This document shows, piece after piece, positions 43,569 through 51,175 of a DNA stretch of 64,000 nucleotides. Positions within the stretch are counted from its first letter, which is position 1. The number at the start of each line of letters is the position of its first letter. The position numbers and the translations under genes are program-made. Location: positions 62,001 to 126,000 of the forward strand of contig NZ_FOXD01000005.1 in assembly GCF_900115625.1 (NCBI RefSeq), in the 5' to 3' direction. The notes beneath the pieces are model-generated. The model saw only the letters and a list, made by a program, of their open reading frames with translations, was not told where the DNA came from and ran no database searches. Source of the stretch: Salibacterium halotolerans (GTDB taxonomy: Bacteria > Bacillota > Bacilli > Bacillales > Marinococcaceae).

Positions 43569-44936
43569 ATGAATGATAATTATCTCGGGACAGCGGCATT
43601 TGCGGCCGTCGTTTTGTATCTGTGTCACGTATTTGTTTCTGCAGCGGTTCTTCTATACATATTCAGCAGCATAGCGGCAATACTTCTGTTTTTTTCTCTA
43701 TTTAAAATGAACAGAATCAACCGAACTGTGGTTCTTGTCCTTCTGCTTACCGGAAGCAGTCTTTTTTATTTCTACGAAACTACATTTGCAAAAATCTGGA
43801 TGAGTTTTGGGGAAAATATGAATCTGCTTGCTTTGTTTCTGCTTATCCCTTTTCTCGGTATTCTGATGTCGGAATCCGGGTATCTGCAGGCACTTCAGGC
43901 TTTTTTTCTGGAGCGCGAAAAACGCCGCGCCTCCCACCCTTACAGAATGGGGTTTTTCCTTACCGCCTCAATGGGATCGATTTTAAATTTAGGCTCGATG
44001 CCGCTCGTCTATAATATAGGATACGAGAGCTTTTCTTCCTTTGAGAATAAACGGTTTGTAATGATGCTCCTCCGGGCGTTCGGTTTCTGTATGCTGTGGT
44101 CTCCGTATTTTATCAATGTCGGACTGATTCTTAGTTTATATAATCTGTCCTGGATCCAAATCGGGATTCCCGGTTTGGCGCTTGCTACGATCTATGCGTT
44201 ATTTATCCCGCTGTTTTTTCGCAAAACAATCTTTGCAGGGGAATACAAAATAATCAATCAACAGCCTTCGGTTCATGATATAAAAACAGTAAAACACCGC
44301 TTATTCATGCTGGCGGCCTTTGTGTTGGTTCTCCTTATACTCTCTTTTGCGGTAGAGTCCGTGTTTTCCATATCGATGCTCGCGTCTGTCTCGATTATCG
44401 CATTGTTTTTACCGCTCTTATGGTCGGCTGTTACCGGAAACAGCCGCGTGTATATTCAGTCCGCACTGCAGCATGTTCAAGGTTCGTTTGGGCGGCTGTA
44501 TAATGAAGTCGGAATTTTTATAACGGCTGGATTTTTTGGAGAGGCACTGTCCATAAGCGGGGCGGGAGAGTGGCTGTCCACTATGATGATGAAAGGATCA
44601 GGCGGCATCATCCCTCTGTTGATCCTGATGTTAATCGCAACGGCTGTGGCACTCGCTTTTGTCGGTATTCATCCTGTTATTATTGTCCTTGGGTTCGGAA
44701 GTTCTCTGCAGCCTGCACACTTCGGGGTGGAGCCGGCTTTTATGGGGCTTATGCTGCTGACGGCGTGGATGATGGCCGTCCAGCTCTCTCCATTTTCCGG
44801 ATCCGTATTAATGGCGTCCAATCTCATGAGAGAATCACCCTGGAGCGTTATTCGTAAAAACGTTCCGTTTATCGCGCTTATGGCGCTAGTCATGACAACA
44901 GTGCTCAGTTTTATGGAATGGTTCGGCCTTCTCTGA
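43569..44936 (+). CDS. Multi-spanning permease of unknown substrate
   Basis: 455-residue membrane protein with about eleven to twelve hydrophobic helices. It resembles ion-transporter (IT) superfamily carriers in layout: a helix-loop unit (FLTASMGSILNLGSMPLVYN) in the first half and GIHPVIIVLGFGSSLQ plus MMAVQLSPFSGSVLMASNLM in the second half, likely re-entrant substrate loops of two inverted repeats. I do not recognise the exact family. The location next to doeA makes ectoine/hydroxyectoine or another osmolyte an attractive but unproven cargo. ATG 43569 has GGGAAAGAAGG upstream; a GTG at 43539 is in frame but poorer. It is separated from doeA by a terminator. Confidence 0.75.
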   Translation: MNDNYLGTAAFAAVVLYLCHVFVSAAVLLYIFSSIAAILLFFSLFKMNRINRTVVLVLLLTGSSLFYFYETTFAKIWMSFGENMNLLALFLLIPFLGILMSESGYLQALQAFFLEREKRRASHPYRMGFFLTASMGSILNLGSMPLVYNIGYESFSSFENKRFVMMLLRAFGFCMLWSPYFINVGLILSLYNLSWIQIGIPGLALATIYALFIPLFFRKTIFAGEYKIINQQPSVHDIKTVKHRLFMLAAFVLVLLILSFAVESVFSISMLASVSIIALFLPLLWSAVTGNSRVYIQSALQHVQGSFGRLYNEVGIFITAGFFGEALSISGAGEWLSTMMMKGSGGIIPLLILMLIATAVALAFVGIHPVIIVLGFGSSLQPAHFGVEPAFMGLMLLTAWMMAVQLSPFSGSVLMASNLMRESPWSVIRKNVPFIALMALVMTTVLSFMEWFGLL

Positions 44937-44996
44937 TTAGCAGAACCTGAAAGGTCCGGCTATTCAATCATACGGCTGAGCAAAGAAACAAAGCCG

Positions 44997-45248
44997 TTAC
45001 TCAGACTTTGAGCCGCCGCTTTTGTGCTTGATCTTTTTCGGAGGAACCGGATCGAATCCTCCTGGGTGAAAAGGGTGGCACTTACTGATTCTTTTTATCG
45101 TCAAGCCTAAGCCTTTCCAGGCACCGTGCGTCTGAACAGCTTCCAGACCATACTGCGAGCAGGTCGGGCAAAAACGGCAGGAGGGGGGAGTGAAAGGGGA
45201 TATAAATGTTCGATATCCTTTAATAACGAGAAGCAGAACTTTTTTCAA
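44997..45248 (-). CDS. yidD: Membrane protein insertion efficiency factor YidD
   Basis: 83-residue YidD/UPF0161 protein that assists YidC-dependent membrane insertion. The signature is [22 protein letters not shown] followed by [30 protein letters not shown]. The start is a TTG codon at 45248 (giving MKKVLLLV...) with AGGAGG seven bases upstream; longer frames reach 45326 but have no ribosome site. Read after dapA but separated from it by a terminator. Confidence 0.9.
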   Translation of the reverse strand: MKKVLLLVIKGYRTFISPFTPPSCRFCPTCSQYGLEAVQTHGAWKGLGLTIKRISKCHPFHPGGFDPVPPKKIKHKSGGSKSE

Positions 45249-45271
45249 TGATAAACCTCCTCTGCATAAAG

Positions 45272-45309
45272 AAACTGCGGTTCCGTATCGCTCACGGGGA
45301 CCGCAGTTT
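45272..45309 (-). terminator. Terminator of dapA
   Basis: AAACTGCGGT and ACCGCAGTTT (10-bp stem) close a 18-base loop; on the minus strand the stem is followed by TTCTTT. It lies between dapA and yidD. Confidence 0.75.
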
Positions 45310-45372
45310 TCTTCTGATAGACACATTATACCTGCAAAGAACCAATCTTTAAAACATCTCTAAAAGAACGTA

Positions 45373-46260
45373 TCAGCTTACAAAAAATGTCGTTTTGGGC
45401 TGCAGGGAAGAACGCAGCACATTCAATTCTTCTTCTTTGAGACGAACCATAGGCAGACGTACATCTGCGGAAATAATACCCTGAAGTTCCAGAGCCGCTT
45501 TGATCGGCGCGGGGCTCGGTGCAATCGTGAAGGTTTTCATCGTCGGAATCAGAGCACGGTGGCACTTCGCTGCATATTGAGGATACCCGTTCACAAAGCT
45601 TTGAACCATATCCTGCATTTCATTGCCGAGCACGTGTGACGCGACAGAAACAACGCCGGTGCCTCCGATCGACATGATAGGCAGCGTCAGCGTATCATCG
45701 CCGCTGTACACATGGAAGGAATCAGCGGTATTTTCGATGATGCGGGCGATTGCATCCAGGTCACCGCTTGCTTCTTTTACGGCAGTAATGTTGTCGACAG
45801 CTGAAAGCTCAATAATGGTTTCCGGTTCAAGACCCGCGGCACTGCGTCCCGGAATATTGTAGAGCATAACAGGAAGATGTGTGGATTCTGCGATTTTTTT
45901 GAAATGAAGGTACATTCCTTCCTGGGATGGCTTGCTGTAATAGGGAGTAACCAGCATGACTGCGTCGACTCCTGTTTTTTCAGCCTGCTTTGTAAGCTCA
46001 ACCGATGCTCTTGTATTGTTGCTGCCTGTGCCTGCAATCACCGGCACACGTCCGTTTACAGTTTTGGCAACGTGTTCAAACAGGGTCAGCTTTTCTTCAG
46101 TCGACAATGTCGGGGATTCTCCGGTTGTGCCTGCAATCACCAGGCTGTCTGATCCATTTGAAATCAAATGATTTACAAGTTTGGTTACCGCACTGTAGTC
46201 GACTTCTTCCTGTTCATCAAAAGGAGTAACCATAGCGGTGCTTATTCTTCCAACGTTCAT
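45373..46260 (-). CDS. dapA: 4-hydroxy-tetrahydrodipicolinate synthase
   Basis: Condenses pyruvate with aspartate-semialdehyde at the branch to lysine, dipicolinate and peptidoglycan diaminopimelate. 295 residues. Catalytic set: Thr45/Thr46 in GTTGES, Tyr134 in YNIPGRSA and Schiff-base Lys162 in TAVKEASGD. Start placed at ATG 46260 to match the family N-terminus (MNVGRISTAMVTPF); an ATG at 46269 lies too close to GGAGG. Expression is controlled by the lysine riboswitch and terminator directly upstream. In B. subtilis dapA is grouped with dapG and others; here it stands alone. Confidence 0.94.
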   Translation of the reverse strand: MNVGRISTAMVTPFDEQEEVDYSAVTKLVNHLISNGSDSLVIAGTTGESPTLSTEEKLTLFEHVAKTVNGRVPVIAGTGSNNTRASVELTKQAEKTGVDAVMLVTPYYSKPSQEGMYLHFKKIAESTHLPVMLYNIPGRSAAGLEPETIIELSAVDNITAVKEASGDLDAIARIIENTADSFHVYSGDDTLTLPIMSIGGTGVVSVASHVLGNEMQDMVQSFVNGYPQYAAKCHRALIPTMKTFTIAPSPAPIKAALELQGIISADVRLPMVRLKEEELNVLRSSLQPKTTFFVS

Positions 46261-46345
46261 TGTATCCATCACCCTCCGCATGAGATTGAATTAATATGAT
46301 ATGACAGGCGGATGAGGGCTGTTCCCGCAAACTGCTTCCACACAT

Positions 46346-46380
46346 GAAAAAGCAGCAGTGGGAGGGTTCCCAATGCTGCA
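46346..46380 (-). terminator. Riboswitch-controlled terminator ahead of dapA
   Basis: Read on the minus strand: AGCAGCA...GGGA, short loop, TCCCA...TGCTGCT, then TTTTTC. It sits between the lysine aptamer and dapA and is the expected expression platform: lysine binding should favour this stem and stop transcription. Confidence 0.82.
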
Positions 46381-46401
46381 TGAACGTTTCAAACCGTTTA
46401 T

Positions 46402-46590
46402 GCGTGAGATAGCCCTCCATATAACACGAGACGCATTATATGACAGTTACGTATTTGTTCAATACATAACCAGCTGTCAACTTATGAGAAGCTGTCAGCT
46501 TCGGCGGATCCCCCTTTCAGCAGTTTCGCAGGATCTCATGCTCCTCCAGCCGCATACTGATGGTTTCCGCACCTCTAACCTCACTTCTCT
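46402..46590 (-). promoter_or_regulatory. Lysine riboswitch (L box) of dapA
   Basis: Minus-strand leader with the conserved L-box blocks in the right order: TTAGAGGTGCGG near the 5' end, CAGTATGCGGC, GCTGAAAGGGGGATCCGCCG, a GTATTGAACAAATACGTAAC region and GGAGGGCTATCTC at the 3' end, whose CTATCTCAC can pair with GTGAGGTTAG at the start to close P1. Length about 190 nt matches the B. subtilis lysC leader, which it resembles block by block. A terminator follows, then dapA. The 475-bp stretch before dapA otherwise holds no gene. Confidence 0.93.
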
Positions 46591-46603
46591 TATAGAAGCA
46601 GGA

Positions 46604-46632
46604 ATTATATTAAACTACAACAACCTTAACAG
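46604..46632 (-). promoter_or_regulatory. Promoter of the dapA leader
   Basis: On the minus strand a perfect TATAAT (46604-46609) lies about 15 bp upstream of the aptamer start. The -35 region is weak (TGTTAA-like). The position fits transcription starting just ahead of the riboswitch. Confidence 0.6.
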
Positions 46633-46799
46633 ATTTTTTATGGAACTGCAATCTATTTTTGAATACCGGCAAATCTAATATCTCGACATGCATGATAACC
46701 TCAAAAATCTACATTTTTTTTAAAAATACTTTTATTTTGAGATAAGATTGCTTTATAATGATGAGTGGGAATAAAGCATGCATGGGGGGCTGTCTGGAT

Positions 46800-47072
46800 A
46801 TGTCTCAACTTCAGCAGATCGCACTGGAGCTTCCAGAAGATTTATATTCTGAAATAGAGCATTTGAGTGAAGAAGAGAAAGATTCCTTCTTTCAGGAAGT
46901 GCTGCAGGAAAAGATTGACCATCGGAAATCTACAGATTTTCATTACCACATGAAACAGGGATACCTGGAGATGGCTCAAATTAATATGCAGCTATGCAGG
47001 GAGTTCGAAGAAGCGGAAGAGGAAGCTCTCCTTGAAGGAGAGAAACTCATTTATTCAGATGATGATGAATAA
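46800..47072 (+). CDS. ndoAI: Antitoxin NdoAI (EndoAI/MazE-type)
   Basis: 90-residue antitoxin. An N-terminal ribbon-helix-helix-like unit (IALELPEDLYSEIEHLSEEE, then FFQEVLQEKI) binds the operator. The C-terminal half has HMKQGYLEMAQINMQLCREF and an acidic end, the part that masks the toxin RNA-binding face in EndoAI. It partners with the mRNA interferase gene 49 bp downstream. ATG 46800 is chosen because GGGGGG lies ten bases upstream; in-frame ATGs at 46758 and 46782 are possible. Confidence 0.82.
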   Translation: MSQLQQIALELPEDLYSEIEHLSEEEKDSFFQEVLQEKIDHRKSTDFHYHMKQGYLEMAQINMQLCREFEEAEEEALLEGEKLIYSDDDE

Positions 47073-47121
47073 AACGTTCCTTTTCAGCATATCCTGTAAA
47101 CGGGACCGGTGAAGGAGGTGA

Positions 47122-47517
47122 ATGGATGATTTGAGCGATACGAGTCATAATCATCACCAAACCAAAAAAGTAGTAAAGCGTGGAGACGTTTTTTTTGCTG
47201 ACCTTTCACCGGTGGTAGGATCGGAACAAGGCGGTGTAAGACCTGTGCTGATTATACAAAATGACATCGGCAACAGGTTCAGCCCAACCGTCATTGTTGC
47301 GGCCATTACAGCACAGATAAAGAAAGCAAAACTGCCGACCCACGTTGAAATCGACGCAAAAAAACATCGGTTTGACCGGGACAGTGTTATTCTGCTGGAA
47401 CAGATACGAACCATCGACAAACAGCGTTTAACAGACAAAATCACCCACCTGGATGATGATACGATGGAACGGGTGAAAAAAGGAATCGCGATTAGTCTCG
47501 GTGTAGAAGAAATGTAA
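47122..47517 (+). CDS. ndoA: mRNA interferase NdoA (EndoA/MazF)
   Basis: 131-residue type II toxin, a MazF-family endoribonuclease (B. subtilis EndoA cuts at UACAU). [20 protein letters not shown] and [19 protein letters not shown] contain the catalytic Arg/Thr pair; [20 protein letters not shown] and [20 protein letters not shown] are near-identical to EndoA. There is an N-terminal extension of about 15 polar, His-rich residues relative to B. subtilis (116 residues). The start is ATG 47122 or TTG 47131, both just after AAGGAGG. In B. subtilis this pair lies between alr and rsbR; neither is here. Confidence 0.93.
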   Translation: MDDLSDTSHNHHQTKKVVKRGDVFFADLSPVVGSEQGGVRPVLIIQNDIGNRFSPTVIVAAITAQIKKAKLPTHVEIDAKKHRFDRDSVILLEQIRTIDKQRLTDKITHLDDDTMERVKKGIAISLGVEEM

Positions 47518-47551
47518 CGTATCAGGCTTCATGAATAGACATACATAATGA

Positions 47552-47593
47552 AGAGAGAGCATGCTTTCCGTTTTCGGGGAGCATGCTCTCTTT
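47552..47593 (+). terminator. Terminator after ndoA
   Basis: Perfect 12-bp repeat AGAGAGCATGCT / AGCATGCTCTCT with a 14-base loop and a short T run. Confidence 0.82.
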
Positions 47594-47640
47594 GGTACAA
47601 TAGTTTTGACAATGGATGACGAGAAAAGAGGGACTATCAT

Positions 47641-48396
47641 ATGAACGATGTTATACAAACGATTCTGAGGCACCGCTCCATCCGCCGGTTCAAAAATGAA
47701 CCGTTGACTAAGGAAGAAACAGATCAAATTATCAGAGCGGCCCAGGCGGCGTCCACATCAAGCTTTTTACAGGCTTATTCCATCATCGGTGTCACCGATA
47801 AAGCAAAAAAAGAAGAACTTGCTGAGCTGGCGGGAAGTCAGGACTATGTCGCGGAAAATGGTTTTTTTACCGTATTCTGCGCCGATTTTTCCAGGCATCA
47901 CACGGCCGCATCGCTGCATGGACAGGACATCAGGGAAGCTGTAGAAAGCACGGAAGGATTCATGGTGTCGGTTATCGATGCAGCTCTTGCCGCTCAGAAT
48001 GCGGCCATAGCTGCCGAATCAATGGGACTTGGCATCTGTTACATAGGCGGTCTGCGAAACAATTTGGAATCTGTCAGTTCAGTGCTCGAAACGCCGTCCC
48101 ACGTGCTTCCTTTGTTCGGAATGGCAATAGGCCGTCCGGCACAGCAGCATGAACAGAAACCAAGGCTGCCGCAGGAAACGGTGTATCATGAGAACACCTA
48201 TAACTTGAACAGTGATGAACTGAAACAGCAGCTTCAAAATTATGATGAAACGATTCTTCAATATTACCGTTCCCGTTCATCAGGTAATAAAGAAATCACC
48301 TGGTCGAGCCAGGCGGCATCCACCCTGGCACATTCCAAACGGCTGTATCTGAATGCCTTCACCCAGGAAAAAGGATTCTTAAAAGGACGCCCTTAA
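47641..48396 (+). CDS. nfrA: Oxygen-insensitive NADPH nitroreductase (NfrA type)
   Basis: 251-residue FMN nitroreductase. RHRSIRRFKNEPLTKEE binds FMN, AAQAASTSSFLQAYS and YVAENGFFTVFCADF are family blocks, and AAESMGLGICYIGGLRNN is the FMN phosphate region. NfrA-type enzymes reduce FMN, flavins, quinones and nitro compounds using NADPH and are stress-induced. AAAGAGGG precedes the ATG; single gene flanked by terminators. Confidence 0.9.
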   Translation: MNDVIQTILRHRSIRRFKNEPLTKEETDQIIRAAQAASTSSFLQAYSIIGVTDKAKKEELAELAGSQDYVAENGFFTVFCADFSRHHTAASLHGQDIREAVESTEGFMVSVIDAALAAQNAAIAAESMGLGICYIGGLRNNLESVSSVLETPSHVLPLFGMAIGRPAQQHEQKPRLPQETVYHENTYNLNSDELKQQLQNYDETILQYYRSRSSGNKEITWSSQAASTLAHSKRLYLNAFTQEKGFLKGRP

Positions 48397-48414
48397 AAAC
48401 CGGCATGCCCACCG

Positions 48415-48455
48415 AAAAAAAGCACCTGCAGATATAGGCAGGTGTTTCTTTTTTG
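48415..48455 (+). terminator. Terminator after nfrA
   Basis: CACCTGC (48423-48429) and GCAGGTG (48438-48444) with an A tract before and TTTCTTTTTT after. Confidence 0.85.
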
Positions 48456-48564
48456 TGTAATCATATGGAAGGTTGAAAAAATGTGGTGGAATGTAAAGAA
48501 AAATGTAAAGATGTTGTTATAATGGAGATATCGCTTGTTACTGCTCGAGGAAGGAACGATAGCA

Positions 48565-49737
48565 ATGTGGAAAAAAGGGGTAAAAACCGCTGTTATTTTA
48601 ATATTGTGTTTTGCTGTGATTACAGTTTGGTCTGTGGAAAAATGGTCGCAGACCGTGCAGGGGGATCTGCCTTCCAAAACCGCCGTTATATTACATGCCA
48701 TCAATCATAACCTGGTTTCGCTGGATACAAATATCACCGTGCCCGATTTTCTCACCCCGGACCGCTCCAAAGAGGACGGAGTAACAATGGAACGTCATGA
48801 TACAACAATAACAACCGGAGGAAAAAATACCGAAATTCCCGTACGGGTATACAGCTATTCGGATACGGAAAATGCTCCTGTCATTGTTTATTATCACGGC
48901 GGCGCTTTTCTGAAAGGATACGGCAGTCTGGATACACACGAAAATGTTATCCGTTCTCTTGCAGCCAGGACCGGAGCTGTCGTTATCAGTCCGGCGTACC
49001 GTGTAGCTCCGGAATACGAGTACCCGGCAGCTGTTAAAGACAGCTATAACACGCTGCAGTGGGCCCGTCGTCATGCGGAACAATATGGTGGGAATCCTGA
49101 TAAGATTGCTGTAGCCGGAGACAGTGCAGGAGGAAACCTCGCAGCTGTAACCGCTATGAAAGCAAGAGATGAAAACGGACCGGACCTGTTTGCACAGCTG
49201 CTTTTTTATCCGCTGACTACATTCCGGGATGTGAACTTCGATTCGAGAACAACGTATGACAGCGGCTATTTTCTTCTTTCCCGGCAGGTGATGCAAAAAG
49301 CAAGAGAGGCTTATACCCCAAAACAACGAATGTGGGATAATCCATATACGTCCCCGCTGCATGCCCAAAACGTCAGTAATCTTCCTCCCGCCTATATCGT
49401 TACATCAGAATTTGATCCGCTTCGCGATGAGGGGGAAAAATACGGCAGAAAACTTCATGAAGCAGGGATTCCTGTTCAAACAACCAGATACCAGGGAGCC
49501 ATGCATGGATTTGTGTCGTTTTTTCAGATTATGAAAAGAGGAGACCATGCCCTGGCTCAATCGGCCGCGTTTCTCGAAAGAGCTTCTTCGGGTACCATTG
49601 AAGACCCCGACACGTATACAGTCTCCAAGTATGATGGACCATCCGGCCTGACATGGTTACAAAACGAAGCAGAAGCTCTTGCGATAGGAGCATTTCTCGT
49701 TGGAAAAAGTGTATATGACCGTGTGATGAACAAGTAA
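48565..49737 (+). CDS. Membrane-anchored alpha/beta hydrolase (HSL-type esterase)
   Basis: 390-residue esterase/lipase of the hormone-sensitive-lipase group. An N-terminal anchor (VKTAVILILCFAVITVWSV) places the catalytic domain outside the membrane. YYHGGAFLKGYG supplies the oxyanion hole, VAGDSAGGNLAAV the nucleophile Ser, and TSEFDPLRDEGEKYG plus GAMHGF the Asp and His. A C-terminal extension of about 60 residues after the catalytic domain contains another mostly hydrophobic stretch (LAIGAFLVGKSVY). Substrate unknown. ATG 48565 has GAGGAAGGA upstream. Confidence 0.88.
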   Translation: MWKKGVKTAVILILCFAVITVWSVEKWSQTVQGDLPSKTAVILHAINHNLVSLDTNITVPDFLTPDRSKEDGVTMERHDTTITTGGKNTEIPVRVYSYSDTENAPVIVYYHGGAFLKGYGSLDTHENVIRSLAARTGAVVISPAYRVAPEYEYPAAVKDSYNTLQWARRHAEQYGGNPDKIAVAGDSAGGNLAAVTAMKARDENGPDLFAQLLFYPLTTFRDVNFDSRTTYDSGYFLLSRQVMQKAREAYTPKQRMWDNPYTSPLHAQNVSNLPPAYIVTSEFDPLRDEGEKYGRKLHEAGIPVQTTRYQGAMHGFVSFFQIMKRGDHALAQSAAFLERASSGTIEDPDTYTVSKYDGPSGLTWLQNEAEALAIGAFLVGKSVYDRVMNK

Positions 49738-49742
49738 CAGCC

Positions 49743-49775
49743 AAGAAGATGCCTGCAGCGGTATCTTCTTTTTTG
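49743..49775 (+). terminator. Terminator after the esterase gene
   Basis: AAGAAGAT and ATCTTCTT (8 bp) with a 12-base loop, followed by TTTT. Confidence 0.75.
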
Positions 49776-49915
49776 GTTCGTTCCGGTAGATCAGATAAAA
49801 AACAGGCAGAAACAGAAAGCATTTGAAAGCATGAATGTCTTTCAGATAGGAAGAGACCCGAATATATTAAAAATGTTTAGAAAAACTTTTAAATACTCTG
49901 TTTTCTTTTTGATTC

Positions 49916-49924
49916 TGATATGAT
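49916..49924 (+). promoter_or_regulatory. Extended -10 promoter candidate
   Basis: TGA-TATGAT (49916-49924) is an extended -10 element in an AT-rich stretch, about 85 bp ahead of the next gene. No good -35 is seen; nothing else is apparent in 49776-50008. Confidence 0.4.
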
Positions 49925-50008
49925 ACACTCATTCTCGGAAATCGACAGAACGGTTTTGTGACCGCTGTGGCGGGTGTAGAGAATTTCAGAGTGGAGGGAG
50001 GCTTTCAT

Positions 50009-50701
50009 ATGTTGAAGGCAGTAAAAGAAAAGGTTGCCAAGCAGGATTCCTGCCGGGTGGAAAGAGCAGCCGGACGCATCGAAAACCCCGTGGAAAAAGA
50101 GAAACAGACAGCACGCTTTAGAAACAAAGAAGAAGAGAAATGGAACCATTTTCTTCATCAGGAGATAGAGACGTACCTTTATACTATTCATCCATCGTTT
50201 CTGCTTCATCCTGACGCGATGCGCGCACTTCATAATAGATTGCTTGCCCGGTCGAAAGGCAGACGTTTGGTCTCACTGCATGTCACGAGTGAAGTAAATC
50301 TGGCGCTGGATTTTTATCAATCTGATTTAACTTTCTTTCTCGAGTATCTTGAAAAGAAAGGCTTTCAGCTTTCAGGAAATGAAGAACGTTTGATGAAGGC
50401 AATGCAGAATAAATTGAGCGAAAACAATTATTATATCTATTTTGAACGCTTCGGAGACTTCGCGGCAGACGCCGTTACACTGGAAAAGGCTCTACTGGAC
50501 TACCTGGAGACCGCCGGTTCTCAAAATAAGTACGGAAGCGGGAGAATGGATTTCCTCGTGAAATATTTAATCAATAAAGAACTTCTCAATCCTGAGGTGA
50601 ATCACAAAAAAATGAGGAAACTGGTAAAATCACTGGAACGCAGGTACGCCGGCAGCAGAAAAACGGGACGACCGGACCGGGAAATGAGTCAAATCAGCTG
50701 A
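50009..50701 (+). CDS. Hypothetical helical protein
   Basis: 230-residue soluble, basic-to-neutral helical protein with no family I recognise. Segments: a charged N-terminus (VEKEKQTARFRNKEEEKWN), a Leu/Phe-rich middle (LALDFYQSDLTFFLEYLEKK), a repeated aromatic block (NNYYIYFERFGDFAADAV) and a basic C-terminus (MRKLVKSLERRYAGSRKTG). The start has a strong GGAGGGAGG site and a terminator closes the gene, so it is real. No cysteines beyond the N-terminal region and no signal peptide. Confidence 0.7.
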   Translation: MLKAVKEKVAKQDSCRVERAAGRIENPVEKEKQTARFRNKEEEKWNHFLHQEIETYLYTIHPSFLLHPDAMRALHNRLLARSKGRRLVSLHVTSEVNLALDFYQSDLTFFLEYLEKKGFQLSGNEERLMKAMQNKLSENNYYIYFERFGDFAADAVTLEKALLDYLETAGSQNKYGSGRMDFLVKYLINKELLNPEVNHKKMRKLVKSLERRYAGSRKTGRPDREMSQIS

Positions 50702-50703
50702 TG

Positions 50704-50747
50704 AAAAAGGGCAGACCTTCTAAAAATAAGGATAGGTCTGCTTTTTT
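50704..50747 (+). terminator. Terminator after hypothetical gene
   Basis: GCAGACCT (50711-50718) and AGGTCTGC (50734-50741), then TTTTTTC. Confidence 0.87.
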
Positions 50748-50828
50748 CATGGCAGAAATATCTTTTCGTCTAATCCGGGTTGTGGGAAAATAGGATAAAA
50801 GACAAAATACGCTCGAGGAGGGAGAACC

Positions 50829-51140
50829 ATGAAGAAGCCGATGCCGGAGTTTTTTTCTGAAAAAATTCAGGAGGCCAAGGAACAGTTTGAGCGTACGATT
50901 GACTGTAAACACACGGAGTTTGATGATCTGTACCCGTATATGAATGAACAGCCGCAGTTTTTTTGGTACAAACGCTACGTGGCCTGGCAGGATCTTCTTA
51001 CCATCGTCCGTCTCGCTCAGGAACTCGATATAGACTGGCAGACAGAGTTTCAGAACAGCCAGGTATCCTTTATAAAAAATAAAGTACTCGACGCCAAAGT
51101 ACTTGATGAATGGTATGGTAAAAAACGGACAGAAGCTTAG
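50829..51140 (+). CDS. Small conserved-looking hypothetical protein
   Basis: 103-residue soluble protein rich in aromatic residues (YPYMNEQPQFFWYKRYVAW) and with two predicted helices (FSEKIQEAKEQFERTI; LLTIVRLAQELDIDW). No motif I recognise. GAGGAGGGAG lies upstream, and a terminator follows immediately after the stop, supporting a single-gene unit. Confidence 0.68.
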   Translation: MKKPMPEFFSEKIQEAKEQFERTIDCKHTEFDDLYPYMNEQPQFFWYKRYVAWQDLLTIVRLAQELDIDWQTEFQNSQVSFIKNKVLDAKVLDEWYGKKRTEA

Positions 51141-51175
51141 AAAACCCGGGTGCCTGAGCGGCATCCGGGTTTTGT
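51141..51175. terminator. Bidirectional terminator
   Basis: AAAACCCGG and CCGGGTTTT with an inner TGCC/GGCA stem. It separates the convergent 103-residue gene and the YjiH-type gene. Confidence 0.88.

Noticed and set aside
46358-46678. Plus-strand open frame of 106 codons between dapA and ndoAI
   Set aside because: It lies exactly antisense to the lysine riboswitch and terminator, and its apparent ribosome site is inside the terminator stem. No protein family is evident.
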